Assembly: GCF_963929015.1 (NCBI RefSeq)
Contig: NZ_CAWVHE010000009.1
Coordinates: forward strand, 17,513-81,512
Reading direction: 5' to 3'
Origin: Merdimonas sp963929015
Lineage (GTDB): Bacteria; Bacillota; Clostridia; Lachnospirales; Lachnospiraceae
DNA: 64,000 nucleotides
A program made the position numbers and the translations under genes. The notes beneath the pieces are model-generated. The model was not told where the DNA came from, did not search any database, and saw only the letters and a list, made by a program, of their open reading frames with translations. Below are positions 31,474 to 40,004 of this stretch, piece after piece (position 1 is the first letter of the stretch; every line of letters begins with the position of its first letter).

Positions 31474-32205
31474 ATGAAAGACGAGATCGTAAGGACCGTG
31501 GGTCTGAAAAAATATTACCGGCTGGGGGAGAATACTGTCAAGGCGCTGGATGGAGTGAACCTTTCTGTAAGGGAGCGGGAATTTATCGCTGTCATTGGGA
31601 AATCCGGGAGCGGGAAGAGTACGCTGCTCCATCTGATCGGAGGTCTTGATATTCCCACATCCGGAGAGGTGTATGTGGACGGGAAAAAGCTTTCGGATAT
31701 GAAGCGGGAGCAACTGGCTGTCTTTCGCAGGAGAAAGGTGGGATTTGTGTTCCAGAATTATAACCTGGTGCCGGATCTCAATGTGTATGAAAATGTAGTG
31801 CTGCCCATTGAGCTGGACGGGAAACGGATTGACCGGCCATTTGTAAGGGAGATCCTGGAACTTCTGCAGATTGCAGATAAGAGGGAAGCGCTGCCGGGCA
31901 TGCTCTCCGGAGGGCAGCAGCAGCGGGTGGCCATTGCGCGGGCCGTGGCTGCAAAACCAGCCATTATCCTGGCGGATGAGCCCACCGGCAACCTGGACAC
32001 TGCCTCTGGCCACGATGTAATGGGACTTTTAAAGGTGGCGGCAAAGCAATTTCAGCAGACAGTGATCCTGATCACTCATGACCGGGATATCGCGCAGATG
32101 GCGGACAGGATCGTCCATATTGAAGATGGGCGGATCGTGGGAGCGGGAGATTCCGATGACAAGGAGTCCGGCGAGAAGGCAGGTGATCCGTATGTTGGCG
32201 AATAA
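31474..32205 (+). CDS. ABC transporter ATP-binding protein (module 2)
   Basis: 243 residues from ATG 31474 behind AAAGGAGGG. Walker A GKSGSGKST, Q-loop FVFQNYNLVPDL, signature LSGGQQQRVAIARAV, Walker B IILADEPTGNLD and H-loop LITHDRDIAQ are intact. The C-terminus extends about 15 residues beyond the copy in module 1. It overlaps the permease start by 14 bases, so the two subunits are co-translated. Confidence 0.93.
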   Translation: MKDEIVRTVGLKKYYRLGENTVKALDGVNLSVREREFIAVIGKSGSGKSTLLHLIGGLDIPTSGEVYVDGKKLSDMKREQLAVFRRRKVGFVFQNYNLVPDLNVYENVVLPIELDGKRIDRPFVREILELLQIADKREALPGMLSGGQQQRVAIARAVAAKPAIILADEPTGNLDTASGHDVMGLLKVAAKQFQQTVILITHDRDIAQMADRIVHIEDGRIVGAGDSDDKESGEKAGDPYVGE

Positions 32206-34693
32206 TAACAGGAAGGTTATTGACCGAATGGCAGCGGGTTCCCTGAAGCATAACCGGGGACGTAACCTGATCATTTTTCTTTCCATTGTGCTGGCGTCCT
32301 TTATGTTGTTTTCCATTTTTACGGTGGGGATCACTTATTTTCAGATGCAAAAGGTTCAGAATATCCGGCTGAACGGCGGAGAGTACGATGCTGTTCTGTA
32401 CGGGATCACACCGGAGCAGCGGGAAAAGTGTGAAAACAATCCGGATATCCGCCGGGCAGGAATCCTGGCTTTAAGCGGGTATCTGGAATCCACCCAGGGA
32501 GACGACACAGTGGAGGCAGCCTGTATCTGGTGTGATCCGGTCTTATGGGATGAGATCATGGCCCCCGCCAGGGAGTGGGTGAAAGGAACCTATCCCCAGG
32601 AGGAAGATCAGGTTATGGTGACGGAAGAAGGTTTGGAAAAAGCCGGACTGGCCGGACTGACAGTGGGGGATCATTTCCGGGCCGGGTACAGGGACGGAGA
32701 TGGAAACCTCATGGATAAGGAATTTGAGATTTCCGGGATATGGGAAGGGTATGGCACCAAGTCGGCATTTTATGTGTCAGAGGCATTTTACCTGCAATCC
32801 GGTTCTGATATCTCTGAGGTGACATGCGGCAGATATCATCTGGATTTTGATAAAAAGATCATGACAAAGAGCGAGCAGGATGCGTTTATCGAAAGCATGG
32901 ATCTGGGAAAGCAGCAGGCGCTGTTTTTTACCAGTGAGCTGGGGTATTCTTTGCCAATCTTCTTTGGGCTGTGCGGTCTGGCCCTGGTGACCTGCCTGTG
33001 TGCCTACCTGCTGATCTACAATATCCTCTACCTGTCAGTGGCGGGAAATGTGCGGTATTACGGCCTGCTTCAGACGGTGGGGATGACAGGGCTGCAGATC
33101 CGGCGTCTGATCCGCAGACAGATGATGATCCTTGGGTGCAGCGGGATCCTGTGTGGACTTATAACGGGAAGTCTTGTTTCTTTCCTTTTATTTCCATCGG
33201 TGATCCGTGCGCTGGGAATCCGTGCAAGAGAAGCGGGTGAGATACAGATTTCCCTGAATCCCGCGGTTTTGCTTCTCACCGTGGCGCTGACAGGGCTGAC
33301 CATTTGCCTGGGGAGCTATAAACCTGTGAAACTTGCGGTATCCATTTCTCCGCTTGAGGCGGCAGGTTACCGGCCGGCGCAGGGGAAGATGGGCGGACGC
33401 AAGACGAAAAAGGGCAGGCTTCTGCGCCGTATGGCATGGGATCAGATCTGGAAGGATAAAAAGAAGTCTCTGGTGATCATGACGTCTCTGGCGGCCGGCC
33501 TGTCAGTCTTTCTGTGTATCAGTACACTGTTGGAAAGTCAGGCGGCCAGGACCATTGTGACCAATCATATGAATAATGATCTTACGATTACCAATGATTC
33601 CCTGCGAAAGGAAAATCCGGAAGATCACCGGGATATTCTGACGGCTTCGTTTATGGAAGATCTGGATCATCTGGATGGGGTTTCGGCGGTGTATCCGCTG
33701 TTGTACGGGCAGATCACGGTTCCCTGGGAGCCGGATTTTGCAGAGCAGTGGATGGAGGAATTCTATGCCAAATGGATGATGATTCCCTATGAGGAGGACC
33801 GGAGCGAATATCAGCAGTACCCGGAAAATTTCGGATCTGTCATTCTGGGAATCAGCGAAGAGGAGTTCCCCTATTTGCAGGAAGTGGTAGATACGACACT
33901 GGACCGGGAAGATTTTCTGTCTGGAAAAAGCTGTGTCCTCTATCGGAACGGGTTGGAACTTACGATGGAAAATCTGGCGGGAACACAGGTGACCTGTGCA
34001 GAATACGGAGACAGCGGGAATACGCGTACGTTTGAGATCGCCGGGTTCACGGACGAAGGGTATTATACCGGCCCCATGCTGGGAGATCCGCCGACCGTCA
34101 TCGTAAGCGAGTCCGCAGTCAGGGATTTCCTGGAAAATCCCTGGATCTGCAAGGCTGGCGTGAGATACACGCAGGAATATGATGAAGAAACGGAAAGCAA
34201 AGTGCTCGGCCTGATTCAGAACAGTCCGGATGGAAACGCCCTTTCCTGGGAATCTAAACTGGAAACCCTGCATGAAGTGGAACGCGCGCAGGGGAATATG
34301 CGGGAAGTGGGGCTTGCCATTGCCCTCGTTCTGGCATTCATTGGGATTCTGAATTACATCAATACCGTGACCGGGAATATTCAGAGCCGGCAGAGGGAAC
34401 TTGCCATTCTGGAAAGTATCGGCATGACGGACCGGCAGAGGAACCGGCTTCTTGTGACAGAAGGTCTTTTCTATGCGGCGGGCTCGTTGCTTTTTACCGC
34501 CACACTGGGGCTTGGGATCACCTATCTGGTGTACCAGTCCATGAATTATATGATGGTGCCCTTCACAGTGCCGCTTTGGCCGGTGGTGGGGATGACGTTG
34601 TTTATTGTCCTGGTGTGCATAGCGATCCCGCTGGCTGCCGGAAGGTATATGGCGGGAAAAGGAAGTGTGATAGAGCGGGTGCGTTTTTCATAA
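32192..34693 (+). CDS. FtsX-domain ABC permease (module 2)
   Basis: 833 residues from ATG 32192 (behind GGCAGGTG); earlier in-frame ATGs lie inside the ATPase gene. Layout: an N-terminal helix (NLIIFLSIVLASFMLFSIFTVGI), an extracellular domain, a first FtsX block (LVTCLCAYLLIYNILYLSVAGNVRYYGLLQTVGMTGLQIRRLIRRQ), then a second helix and a second extracellular domain of about 270 residues. The second FtsX block reads LAFIGILNYINTVTGNIQSRQRELAILESIGMTDRQ. Same two-block design as modules 1 and 3; substrate unknown, probably a cell-envelope-active peptide. Confidence 0.9.
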   Translation: MLANNNRKVIDRMAAGSLKHNRGRNLIIFLSIVLASFMLFSIFTVGITYFQMQKVQNIRLNGGEYDAVLYGITPEQREKCENNPDIRRAGILALSGYLESTQGDDTVEAACIWCDPVLWDEIMAPAREWVKGTYPQEEDQVMVTEEGLEKAGLAGLTVGDHFRAGYRDGDGNLMDKEFEISGIWEGYGTKSAFYVSEAFYLQSGSDISEVTCGRYHLDFDKKIMTKSEQDAFIESMDLGKQQALFFTSELGYSLPIFFGLCGLALVTCLCAYLLIYNILYLSVAGNVRYYGLLQTVGMTGLQIRRLIRRQMMILGCSGILCGLITGSLVSFLLFPSVIRALGIRAREAGEIQISLNPAVLLLTVALTGLTICLGSYKPVKLAVSISPLEAAGYRPAQGKMGGRKTKKGRLLRRMAWDQIWKDKKKSLVIMTSLAAGLSVFLCISTLLESQAARTIVTNHMNNDLTITNDSLRKENPEDHRDILTASFMEDLDHLDGVSAVYPLLYGQITVPWEPDFAEQWMEEFYAKWMMIPYEEDRSEYQQYPENFGSVILGISEEEFPYLQEVVDTTLDREDFLSGKSCVLYRNGLELTMENLAGTQVTCAEYGDSGNTRTFEIAGFTDEGYYTGPMLGDPPTVIVSESAVRDFLENPWICKAGVRYTQEYDEETESKVLGLIQNSPDGNALSWESKLETLHEVERAQGNMREVGLAIALVLAFIGILNYINTVTGNIQSRQRELAILESIGMTDRQRNRLLVTEGLFYAAGSLLFTATLGLGITYLVYQSMNYMMVPFTVPLWPVVGMTLFIVLVCIAIPLAAGRYMAGKGSVIERVRFS

Positions 34694-34774
34694 CAAAGAG
34701 CTATCTTTATATAAACAAATGTTGAAAACAAGTTTTGAAACAATGTAGGATGAAAATATTGAATTTTAGAAGAA

Positions 34775-34807
34775 GGACGTGTCCGAAAGCGGATACGTCC
34801 CTTTTTT
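34775..34807 (+). terminator. Terminator of module 2
   Basis: GGACGTGTCCG pairs with CGGATACGTCC around the tetraloop AAAG, followed by CTTTTTTC. Confidence 0.85.
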
Positions 34808-34830
34808 CTGCGCCAGAAACAAAAAATGCG

Positions 34831-35109
34831 CTATGTATTCTGCGCTTTAAATTCCTCGCCCCAGTCCCACATGGCGTCAAGAATGGGCTTCAGACTCCGG
34901 CCAAGTTCTGTCAGGGAATATTCCACCCGCGGGGGAACTTCCGGATAGACCTTGCGGTTTACAAGACCATTGCGTTCCATATCACGAAGCTGTGCGGTCA
35001 GAACTTTCTGCGAAACTGTTCCGATGGATTTCTTTAGTTCGCTGAAGCGCTTTGTACCCGGGAGCAGGTCCCGGAGGATCAATACTTTCCATTTATCGCC
35101 GATCAGCAT
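34831..35109 (-). CDS. HxlR-type regulator, probably truncated at the N-terminus
   Basis: 92 residues if started at ATG 35109. The winged helix is clear: MLIGDKWKVLILRDLLPGTKRFSELKKSIGTVSQKVLTAQLRDMERNGLVNRKVYPEVPPRVEYSLTELGRSLKPILDAMWDWG. HxlR proteins normally begin about 15 residues earlier with a conserved CP(V/I) cysteine segment used for redox sensing. Here the in-frame sequence upstream (FFLPFGSFRISN) does not match and no ribosome site precedes the ATG. The gene front was likely lost when the DUF3791 unit came in. Function doubtful. Confidence 0.7.
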   Translation of the reverse strand: MLIGDKWKVLILRDLLPGTKRFSELKKSIGTVSQKVLTAQLRDMERNGLVNRKVYPEVPPRVEYSLTELGRSLKPILDAMWDWGEEFKAQNT

Positions 35110-35283
35110 ATTGGAGATTCTGAAAGAACCAAATGGCAGAAAAAAATAAAGCCAAAATGCCGAAAAGGGGGTATTAACAAACCTGCCATAGTGCGACGGA
35201 TATGAATCTTTTATAATGGCTTCGCTTATGGTATACTTAAGTTGCCATAGATGAAAATGTTTATGAAAACGAGGTGACTTTGA

Positions 35284-35502
35284 ATGAGCGAACAGAAACA
35301 GAAAATAGGATTTACCGTTGCCTGTGTTGATGAATTTGCCCGGCAGCATAATCTGAGCGCCCGGGAAGCATTCCGCTATCTTTTTCAATTCAAAGGCATC
35401 GCATTTATTAAAGAAAACTATGATGTAGAGCATACCTTGGATTTTGGTACGATACTGGAAGATTTGAGCGTCCTGTGCCGGAGAAATGGAGGGTTGCTAT
35501 GA
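35284..35502 (+). CDS. DUF3791-domain protein
   Basis: 72 residues behind ACGAGGTGACTTTGA. The sequence IGFTVACVDEFARQHNLSAREAFRYLFQFKGIAFIKENYDVEHTLDFGTILEDL matches the small DUF3791 proteins, which are typically encoded directly before DUF3990 proteins and are believed to form a toxin-antitoxin-like pair with them. Here the partner is reduced to its first codons (see 35499). ATG of the partner overlaps the stop by 4 bases, as in intact loci. Confidence 0.8.
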   Translation: MSEQKQKIGFTVACVDEFARQHNLSAREAFRYLFQFKGIAFIKENYDVEHTLDFGTILEDLSVLCRRNGGLL

Positions 35503-35527
35503 AACTGTATCATGGAAGCAATGACTG
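35499..35527 (+). pseudogene. DUF3990 gene reduced to its first nine codons
   Basis: ATG 35499 starts MKLYHGSND, the exact opening expected of DUF3990 proteins; KLYHGS is the first strand and His-Gly motif of an ADP-ribosyltransferase-like fold. After about nine codons the sequence passes into a terminator hairpin and the convergent anti-sigma gene. The catalytic body is gone. Confidence 0.7.
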
Positions 35528-35558
35528 CCCCGGAAATGTTCACATTTCCGGGGCGCTT
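35528..35558 (+). terminator. Terminator at the DUF3990 break
   Basis: CCCCGGAAATG (35528-35538) pairs with CATTTCCGGGG (35543-35553), loop TTCA, followed by CGCTTTTG. It stands between convergent genes and ends 6 bases before the anti-sigma stop. Confidence 0.8.
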
Positions 35559-35563
35559 TTGTC

Positions 35564-36550
35564 TTATTTTCTCCCTCTTGTGACCCCGATGGCAATGCAC
35601 AGGATCCCAAGCAGAATACCCGCCGCCAGGAAGAGAAGATAGGTGTTGGCGTTGATGCTCCAGGCGGAGGTCCAGTCGGAAAAGTCAGCCGCCAGGATGG
35701 TGAGCTGCCGTTTATGTTCCGCGATCAGCCCGTAGGCGTCGCTGGAAAATGCCATCCAGATTCCGGTGATCAGGGAGATCAGTCCTGCTTTGATCCAGGT
35801 GTTGGCCGGGAGGTATCTGGCGGTCAGGAAGACGAGCCAAACGCCGCTCATCAGGATCACGCTGATGAGGGTGCCGGCACGCAGCCCCTCCACTTCCCCG
35901 GAGTGATGGCAGACCGTGAAGATGGTAAGGAACAGCCACGCCGTGTCCCAGACCATGGTAAGCAGCGCCTTTTTATCCGACAATACGGGCGGCAGCGCAA
36001 GCCCCCGAATCACAAAAGGAAACAGTGGCACGGAGAGCCCGAAAATGGTGGGGATGGCGAGCAGCAGGAACTGTCCGCCGCCGTTCATGCGGTCCACGAA
36101 AAAGAGGATCAGAAGCAGGGCAAAGATCCCGGCCAGGATACTCTTTGTCAGTTTCTTCTGTTCTGTCATAAGAGGCACCGCAGTCAATGCGGCCACCAGG
36201 AGCATGGAGGCGGTTGTCACGGAGAAGACGCCCAGTCCCCCGCCGACGGCTATGGAGAAAAGGAAAGTCAGGATCACCGGGATGAGCAGCAGGACGCTGA
36301 TGATAAGCCCGGCTTTCCAGGCGGCGGTCCTCTCTTTTCTGGCGTGCCGTTCCAGGACCTGCCGGGACTCCGTTTCTATGACGCGGTCCACGGAATGGTC
36401 TTTCAGTTCCTCATAGAGAGCCCGGCAGGCTGCACAGTGTTCCAGATGGCGCTGCACCAGCTCTTTGCTGGCAGGCGTACACACATCATCATAATATAAG
36501 GGAAGCAGATCCTGAATGATCCCGCATTCCGAAAAATTCTTCTTATCCAT
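35564..36550 (-). CDS. Zinc-finger anti-sigma factor, membrane protein
   Basis: 328 residues. The N-terminal zf-HC2 domain is clear: LLPLYYDDVCTPASKELVQRHLEHCAACRALYEEL (HxxxCxxC, about residues 35-43). A helix follows, then at least six transmembrane segments from residue 80 on (AGLIISVLLLIPVILTFLFS; TASMLLVAALTAVPLM; ILAGIFALLLILFFVDR; and others). Such proteins hold an ECF sigma factor at the membrane until a signal arrives. It overlaps the sigma gene by 8 bases. The multi-helix C-terminus is longer than in classic one-helix anti-sigma factors. Confidence 0.85.
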   Translation of the reverse strand: MDKKNFSECGIIQDLLPLYYDDVCTPASKELVQRHLEHCAACRALYEELKDHSVDRVIETESRQVLERHARKERTAAWKAGLIISVLLLIPVILTFLFSIAVGGGLGVFSVTTASMLLVAALTAVPLMTEQKKLTKSILAGIFALLLILFFVDRMNGGGQFLLLAIPTIFGLSVPLFPFVIRGLALPPVLSDKKALLTMVWDTAWLFLTIFTVCHHSGEVEGLRAGTLISVILMSGVWLVFLTARYLPANTWIKAGLISLITGIWMAFSSDAYGLIAEHKRQLTILAADFSDWTSAWSINANTYLLFLAAGILLGILCIAIGVTRGRK

Positions 36551-37025
36551 GTTTCTCCATCCTTTCCTGAATTTTCATTCTTGCACGGTGGTAAGTGACC
36601 CTGGCCCAGTTCTCCGTTTTCCCGAAGATAAACCCGATCTGTGAGAAGGGTAGTTCCCCGAACACCCGCAACTGGAAGACTTCCTTGTAAGGCTCCGGAA
36701 GGTCGTGGAGGATCAGGTGGATCTGAAGCGCGGTCTCCTTATCTTCCACCGCGTCCGCCGGATCCTGGCCTCCGCTGACGGCGGCAGCCTCGTCCAGTTC
36801 GGCGGTTTTTCCGGCCTTCCGGTATTCGTCTGCTGCCAGGTGCTTGGCAATGCTGCAAAGCCAGGTGAGTTCGCCGGACCTTTGCGCAAAGGTCTTTTTG
36901 GAGGTCATAGCCCGGTAGAACGTGTTCTGCGTGATCTCTTCCGCCAGCGGCTGATTCCGCACCAGGGTCATCACATAAGAATAGACCTGCAGATAGTAGG
37001 ATTGATATAATTTCTCGTAGTCCAG
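36543..37025 (-). CDS. ECF sigma factor, apparent CTG start
   Basis: 160 residues if started at CTG 37025. No ATG, GTG or TTG gives the full sigma-2 region: the first in-frame GTG/ATG at 36974 would delete the DYEKLYQSYYLQVYSYV part. The CTG stands 9 bases after a very strong AAAAGGAGG and is followed by DYEKLY, exactly where ECF factors begin. Region 2 is PLAEEITQNTFYRAM and region 4 is LPEPYKEVFQLRVFGELPFSQIGFIFGKTENWARVTYHRARMKIQERM. It should direct transcription of its own operon and an unknown regulon. Confidence 0.85.
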   Translation of the reverse strand: MDYEKLYQSYYLQVYSYVMTLVRNQPLAEEITQNTFYRAMTSKKTFAQRSGELTWLCSIAKHLAADEYRKAGKTAELDEAAAVSGGQDPADAVEDKETALQIHLILHDLPEPYKEVFQLRVFGELPFSQIGFIFGKTENWARVTYHRARMKIQERMEKHG

Positions 37026-37116
37026 GGCCGCTCACCTCCTTTTTTGTACACCGGTTAGACGGAGTAAGATGGATTTTGTTACAAAAAAATGAAAAAATTT
37101 TTAACATGAGGAAACG

Positions 37117-37311
37117 CTATGTTTGTTGTTTCCAGCTTCCTGTTGTGTGATCCCACACAAAGTACGGCTCATATCCGTTATTTATGCTGTCAATAACCGG
37201 TATACTGTTCTTTCCAGTCCATAGGCTGTCAGTGTTTCCTGCATGGTATTTCCAGTGGCGATAGCGCGGTTTTTCAACCGATCTTTCACAGATATAGCGC
37301 TTATCATACAA
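37117..37311 (-). CDS. 64-residue protein coupled to AbiEi; unrecognised
   Basis: 64 residues. ATG 37311 lies inside the end of the AbiEi gene (8-base overlap), so translation is coupled. It is rich in aromatic and basic residues (MYDKRYICERSVEKPRYRHWKYH, later GYEPYFVWDHTTGSWKQQT). No AbiEii nucleotidyltransferase motif is present, and at 64 residues it is far too short for one. It may be a small toxin, or the scrambled start of a lost partner. The last 15 residues form a compact aromatic tail. Confidence 0.5.
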   Translation of the reverse strand: MYDKRYICERSVEKPRYRHWKYHAGNTDSLWTGKNSIPVIDSINNGYEPYFVWDHTTGSWKQQT

Positions 37312-37891
37312 GCACCTCCAGATATTGTCTCATTATCTTATCGCATTTCATGAGCTTTGCATATTGCATAAGTCGGTTCAGATCCCGTTCTTTTTTCTGG
37401 AGATAGGTCACAAGGACTTCCCTGGTCTCTTCAATTCCGACCTTCTCTCTGTAAAATACTATGTCGACGACAGTTTTCTCCATGTCGTAAATACGAAACT
37501 CGTTGTTTCCCTCTTTAACAGTGGTGATTCCCAGTTCATGTCTGTCATTTGTGTAATAATGGATTTCTAGCTGCGGCCAATCGGGTATGGTGGATATTCT
37601 GGCTTTTCTCGGGATTGCCACATCAACTGCATCAGGAATAAAAGTTGTCAGATCATAATAAACAGCAGCGCTCAACAGACATATTACACCGGCTGGGGCG
37701 TAAATTTCTGTATAATAGAAATCGGATTCTTCGCCTTGATATTCGGGATTTTCGTAGTATTTTTTGTTCAGTTTAATCAGTTTTCCTTCGTCAACAAGTT
37801 TACGGATTTTATAGGATGAGAATCCTTTGCCTTTAAGTTCGTCTATAGAAAAGAACTTTTGATCTTTTTGAAGGATAGTATCTTTCTCCAT
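37304..37891 (-). CDS. AbiEi-family antitoxin/transcriptional repressor
   Basis: 195 residues from ATG 37891. The N-terminal winged helix (FFSIDELKGKGFSSYKIRKLVDEGKLIKLNKKYYENPEY) is typical of AbiEi. The C-terminal domain has ICLLSAAVYYDLTTFIPDAVDVAIPRKARIS and FRIYDMEKTVVDIVFYREKVGIEETREVLVTYLQ, the family core. AbiEi represses the operon and neutralises AbiEii in type IV systems. In this locus the following gene is a 64-residue unknown instead. Distinct in sequence from the AbiEi-like protein at 26798. Confidence 0.85.
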   Translation of the reverse strand: MEKDTILQKDQKFFSIDELKGKGFSSYKIRKLVDEGKLIKLNKKYYENPEYQGEESDFYYTEIYAPAGVICLLSAAVYYDLTTFIPDAVDVAIPRKARISTIPDWPQLEIHYYTNDRHELGITTVKEGNNEFRIYDMEKTVVDIVFYREKVGIEETREVLVTYLQKKERDLNRLMQYAKLMKCDKIMRQYLEVLV

Positions 37892-37986
37892 TTGTTCACC
37901 TCCAGTCTGATAATTTATTGTTTTGCGGCAATATAGAATAATGCCGAATTTTAATTAAATAGTAAAATAAAAAGAAGGAGTTGTCA

Positions 37987-38067
37987 ATGAGGTTTTTCGG
38001 ATCATTTTTGTTTTCCAGGAGGTGGAGTCCATCCTCAGAGTTGACGCTGCGTAAACCCCCGTTGTAA
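37987..38067 (+). CDS. Possible 26-residue leader peptide before module 3
   Basis: ATG 37987 lies 6 bases after AAGGAG and opens 26 codons (MRFFGSFLFSRRWSPSSELTLRKPPL) that end 36 bases before the response regulator. The good ribosome site is the only support. It could be a leader controlling module 3 or chance. Confidence 0.3.
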   Translation: MRFFGSFLFSRRWSPSSELTLRKPPL

Positions 38068-38103
38068 AATGAGGAAAACGCACCGAATAAGGAGACCCGC
38101 ACT

Positions 38104-38787
38104 ATGCAGAAAATCTTGCTCCTGGAGGACGACAGAAACCTGAACCGGGGGATTTCATTAAAATTAGAAAAAGAAGGATATCAGGTGTTTTCCGCTTTTT
38201 CTGTGAAAGAGGCGGAAGAGCTTTTTGACGCGGCAGGGCCGGATCTGATCATCAGTGATGTGAACCTGCCGGACAAGAGCGGCCTGGATTTTTGCAGGGA
38301 GATCCGGAAGAAAAGCCAGGTGTATCTGATCTTCCTGACGGCTCTGGACTCGGAGGTGGACATGGTAAACGCCTACGATCTGGGGGCGGACGACTATATC
38401 ACCAAACCCTTCAGCCTGCTGGTGCTGGTATCTAAAGTGCATGCCCTGATGCGGCGGGCGCGCCAGGCAGGGGAGGAGCAAAAGACAGAGATCCGCTCCG
38501 GGGAGATCCGGGTGTCCTATCAGGATATGCGGGCATACCGCGGCGGGGAAGAGCTTTCCTTAAGCAAAAAGGAACTGCAGCTTCTTCTGTATTTTATGGA
38601 GAACGCAGGGCAGATCCTTTCCAAAGAGCAGATCCTCGAGCATGTGTGGGATGTGGATGGCCAGTTTGTGGACGACAATACGGTTCCGGTAAATGTAAGC
38701 CGGCTGAAGCGAAAGATCGGCGGCGAATGGATTCAGAATGTAAGGGGGATGGGATATCTGTGGATACAGGAAAGTGTAAAAGAATAG
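38104..38787 (+). CDS. OmpR-family response regulator (module 3)
   Basis: 227 residues from ATG 38104 behind AAGGAG. Phosphoacceptor Asp 52 lies in IISDVNLPDKSG; Lys in YITKPF. Output winged helix ends NVRGMGYLWIQE. The last 28 bases overlap the kinase gene. Same architecture as the regulators of modules 1 and 2, so all three may have arisen by duplication or repeated acquisition. Confidence 0.93.
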   Translation: MQKILLLEDDRNLNRGISLKLEKEGYQVFSAFSVKEAEELFDAAGPDLIISDVNLPDKSGLDFCREIRKKSQVYLIFLTALDSEVDMVNAYDLGADDYITKPFSLLVLVSKVHALMRRARQAGEEQKTEIRSGEIRVSYQDMRAYRGGEELSLSKKELQLLLYFMENAGQILSKEQILEHVWDVDGQFVDDNTVPVNVSRLKRKIGGEWIQNVRGMGYLWIQESVKE

Positions 38788-39902
38788 CTCTAGCAGCAGG
38801 GCTGTTTTTTCTTGCCCTTCTGGCGGGGCTCTTTCTGACGGAAAGAGCGGCCAGGCAAGCGTATGAGGACACGGCCAGGCAGATGGCGGCTCTCACCAGG
38901 CAGGCGCCTGAGGAGGAGGCTGTGTTTGCCGGGATCCTGACGGGGAAAATAGTAGAAGACAGTGAGGACGCTGTAAAAGCAGGCACGGAATTGCTGGAGA
39001 AATACGGGTATGGACTGAAAGACAGTCTTGAGGGCGGCGCGCTGCCTGGCATGGCGGGCGGTATGGCGCTCATTCTGGCAGCCGGACTTGCGGCATGTGC
39101 AGGTCTTGCCTGGCATAGCATGGGGCTTAAGAGAGAAGCCCGGGAGCGGGCGGACTATCTGGAGGAAAAGCTGAAAGAAGAGACGGTCCGCAACCAGAAG
39201 ATGGAGGCGGAACTCCGGCGGGAGGAGCAGGAAACCAAGTCCCTGATCACCGATATTTCCCATCAGCTGAAGACGCCGGTGGCCTCTCTGAAGATGAGTT
39301 ATGAGATCGAGGATTCTACAGAGCTTTCAGCGGAAGAAACGGAGGAGTTTCGAAGGAAAGAGCGGGAAGATGTGGAACGGCTGGAACATCTTCTCCAGGC
39401 ATTTACCCAGATGAGCAAGCTGGAGACCGGCATGATCCGGCTGAAGCCGGAGAAGGCGGGTGTGAAGGCGACCCTGGCAAGGGCAGTGGCCGGCGCATAT
39501 GCGAAAGCAGTAGATAAAAACATTTCCATTGAAATTGAAGAGTTTACTGACGCCGCGGTTATCCATGATCCGGGCTGGACGGCTGAGGCGATCGGAAATG
39601 TGCTGGACAACGGCGTGAAATACGCGCCGGCCGGCACCTGCATCACCATCCGGATATCAGAGCTGGTCAGCTATGTCATGATAGAGGTGGAAGACGAAGG
39701 TCCGGGGATCCCGGCAGAGGAACAGCCCAGGATCTTCCAGAGATTTTACCGGGGCAAGGCAGAAGCGGTACGAAAGGCGGAGGGCTCCGGCGTGGGCCTT
39801 TACCTTACCAGACGGATCCTGGAAGAGCAGGGCGGAACGGTGTGCGTGAAGAGCGGAAGAACCGGCGGGAGCAAGTTTGTGATCACCCTGCCGAAAGAAT
39901 AG
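38760..39902 (+). CDS. Sensor histidine kinase with extracellular domain (module 3)
   Basis: 380 residues from GTG 38760, behind AAGGGGG and before the first membrane helix (ALAAGLFFLALLAGLFL); longer in-frame starts lie inside the regulator gene. Two transmembrane helices enclose about 75 residues outside the cell, unlike the one-helix kinases of modules 1 and 2. Phosphoacceptor His 168 is in DISHQLKTPVAS, N-box is NVLDNGVKYAP, G1 is VEDEGPGIPAEE, and G2 is GSGVGLYLTRRI. It may sense its ligand directly. Confidence 0.9.
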   Translation: MDTGKCKRIALAAGLFFLALLAGLFLTERAARQAYEDTARQMAALTRQAPEEEAVFAGILTGKIVEDSEDAVKAGTELLEKYGYGLKDSLEGGALPGMAGGMALILAAGLAACAGLAWHSMGLKREARERADYLEEKLKEETVRNQKMEAELRREEQETKSLITDISHQLKTPVASLKMSYEIEDSTELSAEETEEFRRKEREDVERLEHLLQAFTQMSKLETGMIRLKPEKAGVKATLARAVAGAYAKAVDKNISIEIEEFTDAAVIHDPGWTAEAIGNVLDNGVKYAPAGTCITIRISELVSYVMIEVEDEGPGIPAEEQPRIFQRFYRGKAEAVRKAEGSGVGLYLTRRILEEQGGTVCVKSGRTGGSKFVITLPKE

Positions 39903-40004
39903 GATTTCTTACAAAACTGTTATCTTTTTTGTTACCTTTCTGTAAGCTTCGGGCGGTATGCTCTGTACAGAAACAAAGAAGCAGGCACAAAGAGGAGGCT
40001 TACA

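Noticed and set aside
35109..35433. The 108-codon upstream extension of the HxlR frame as real protein
   Set aside because: It runs antisense through the DUF3791 gene, is low in typical coding features and has no ribosome site.
36739..37107. 122-codon minus-strand frame starting before the sigma factor
   Set aside because: It overlaps the sigma gene out of frame and translates to an Arg/Gly-rich tail. The sigma frame carries the family motifs.
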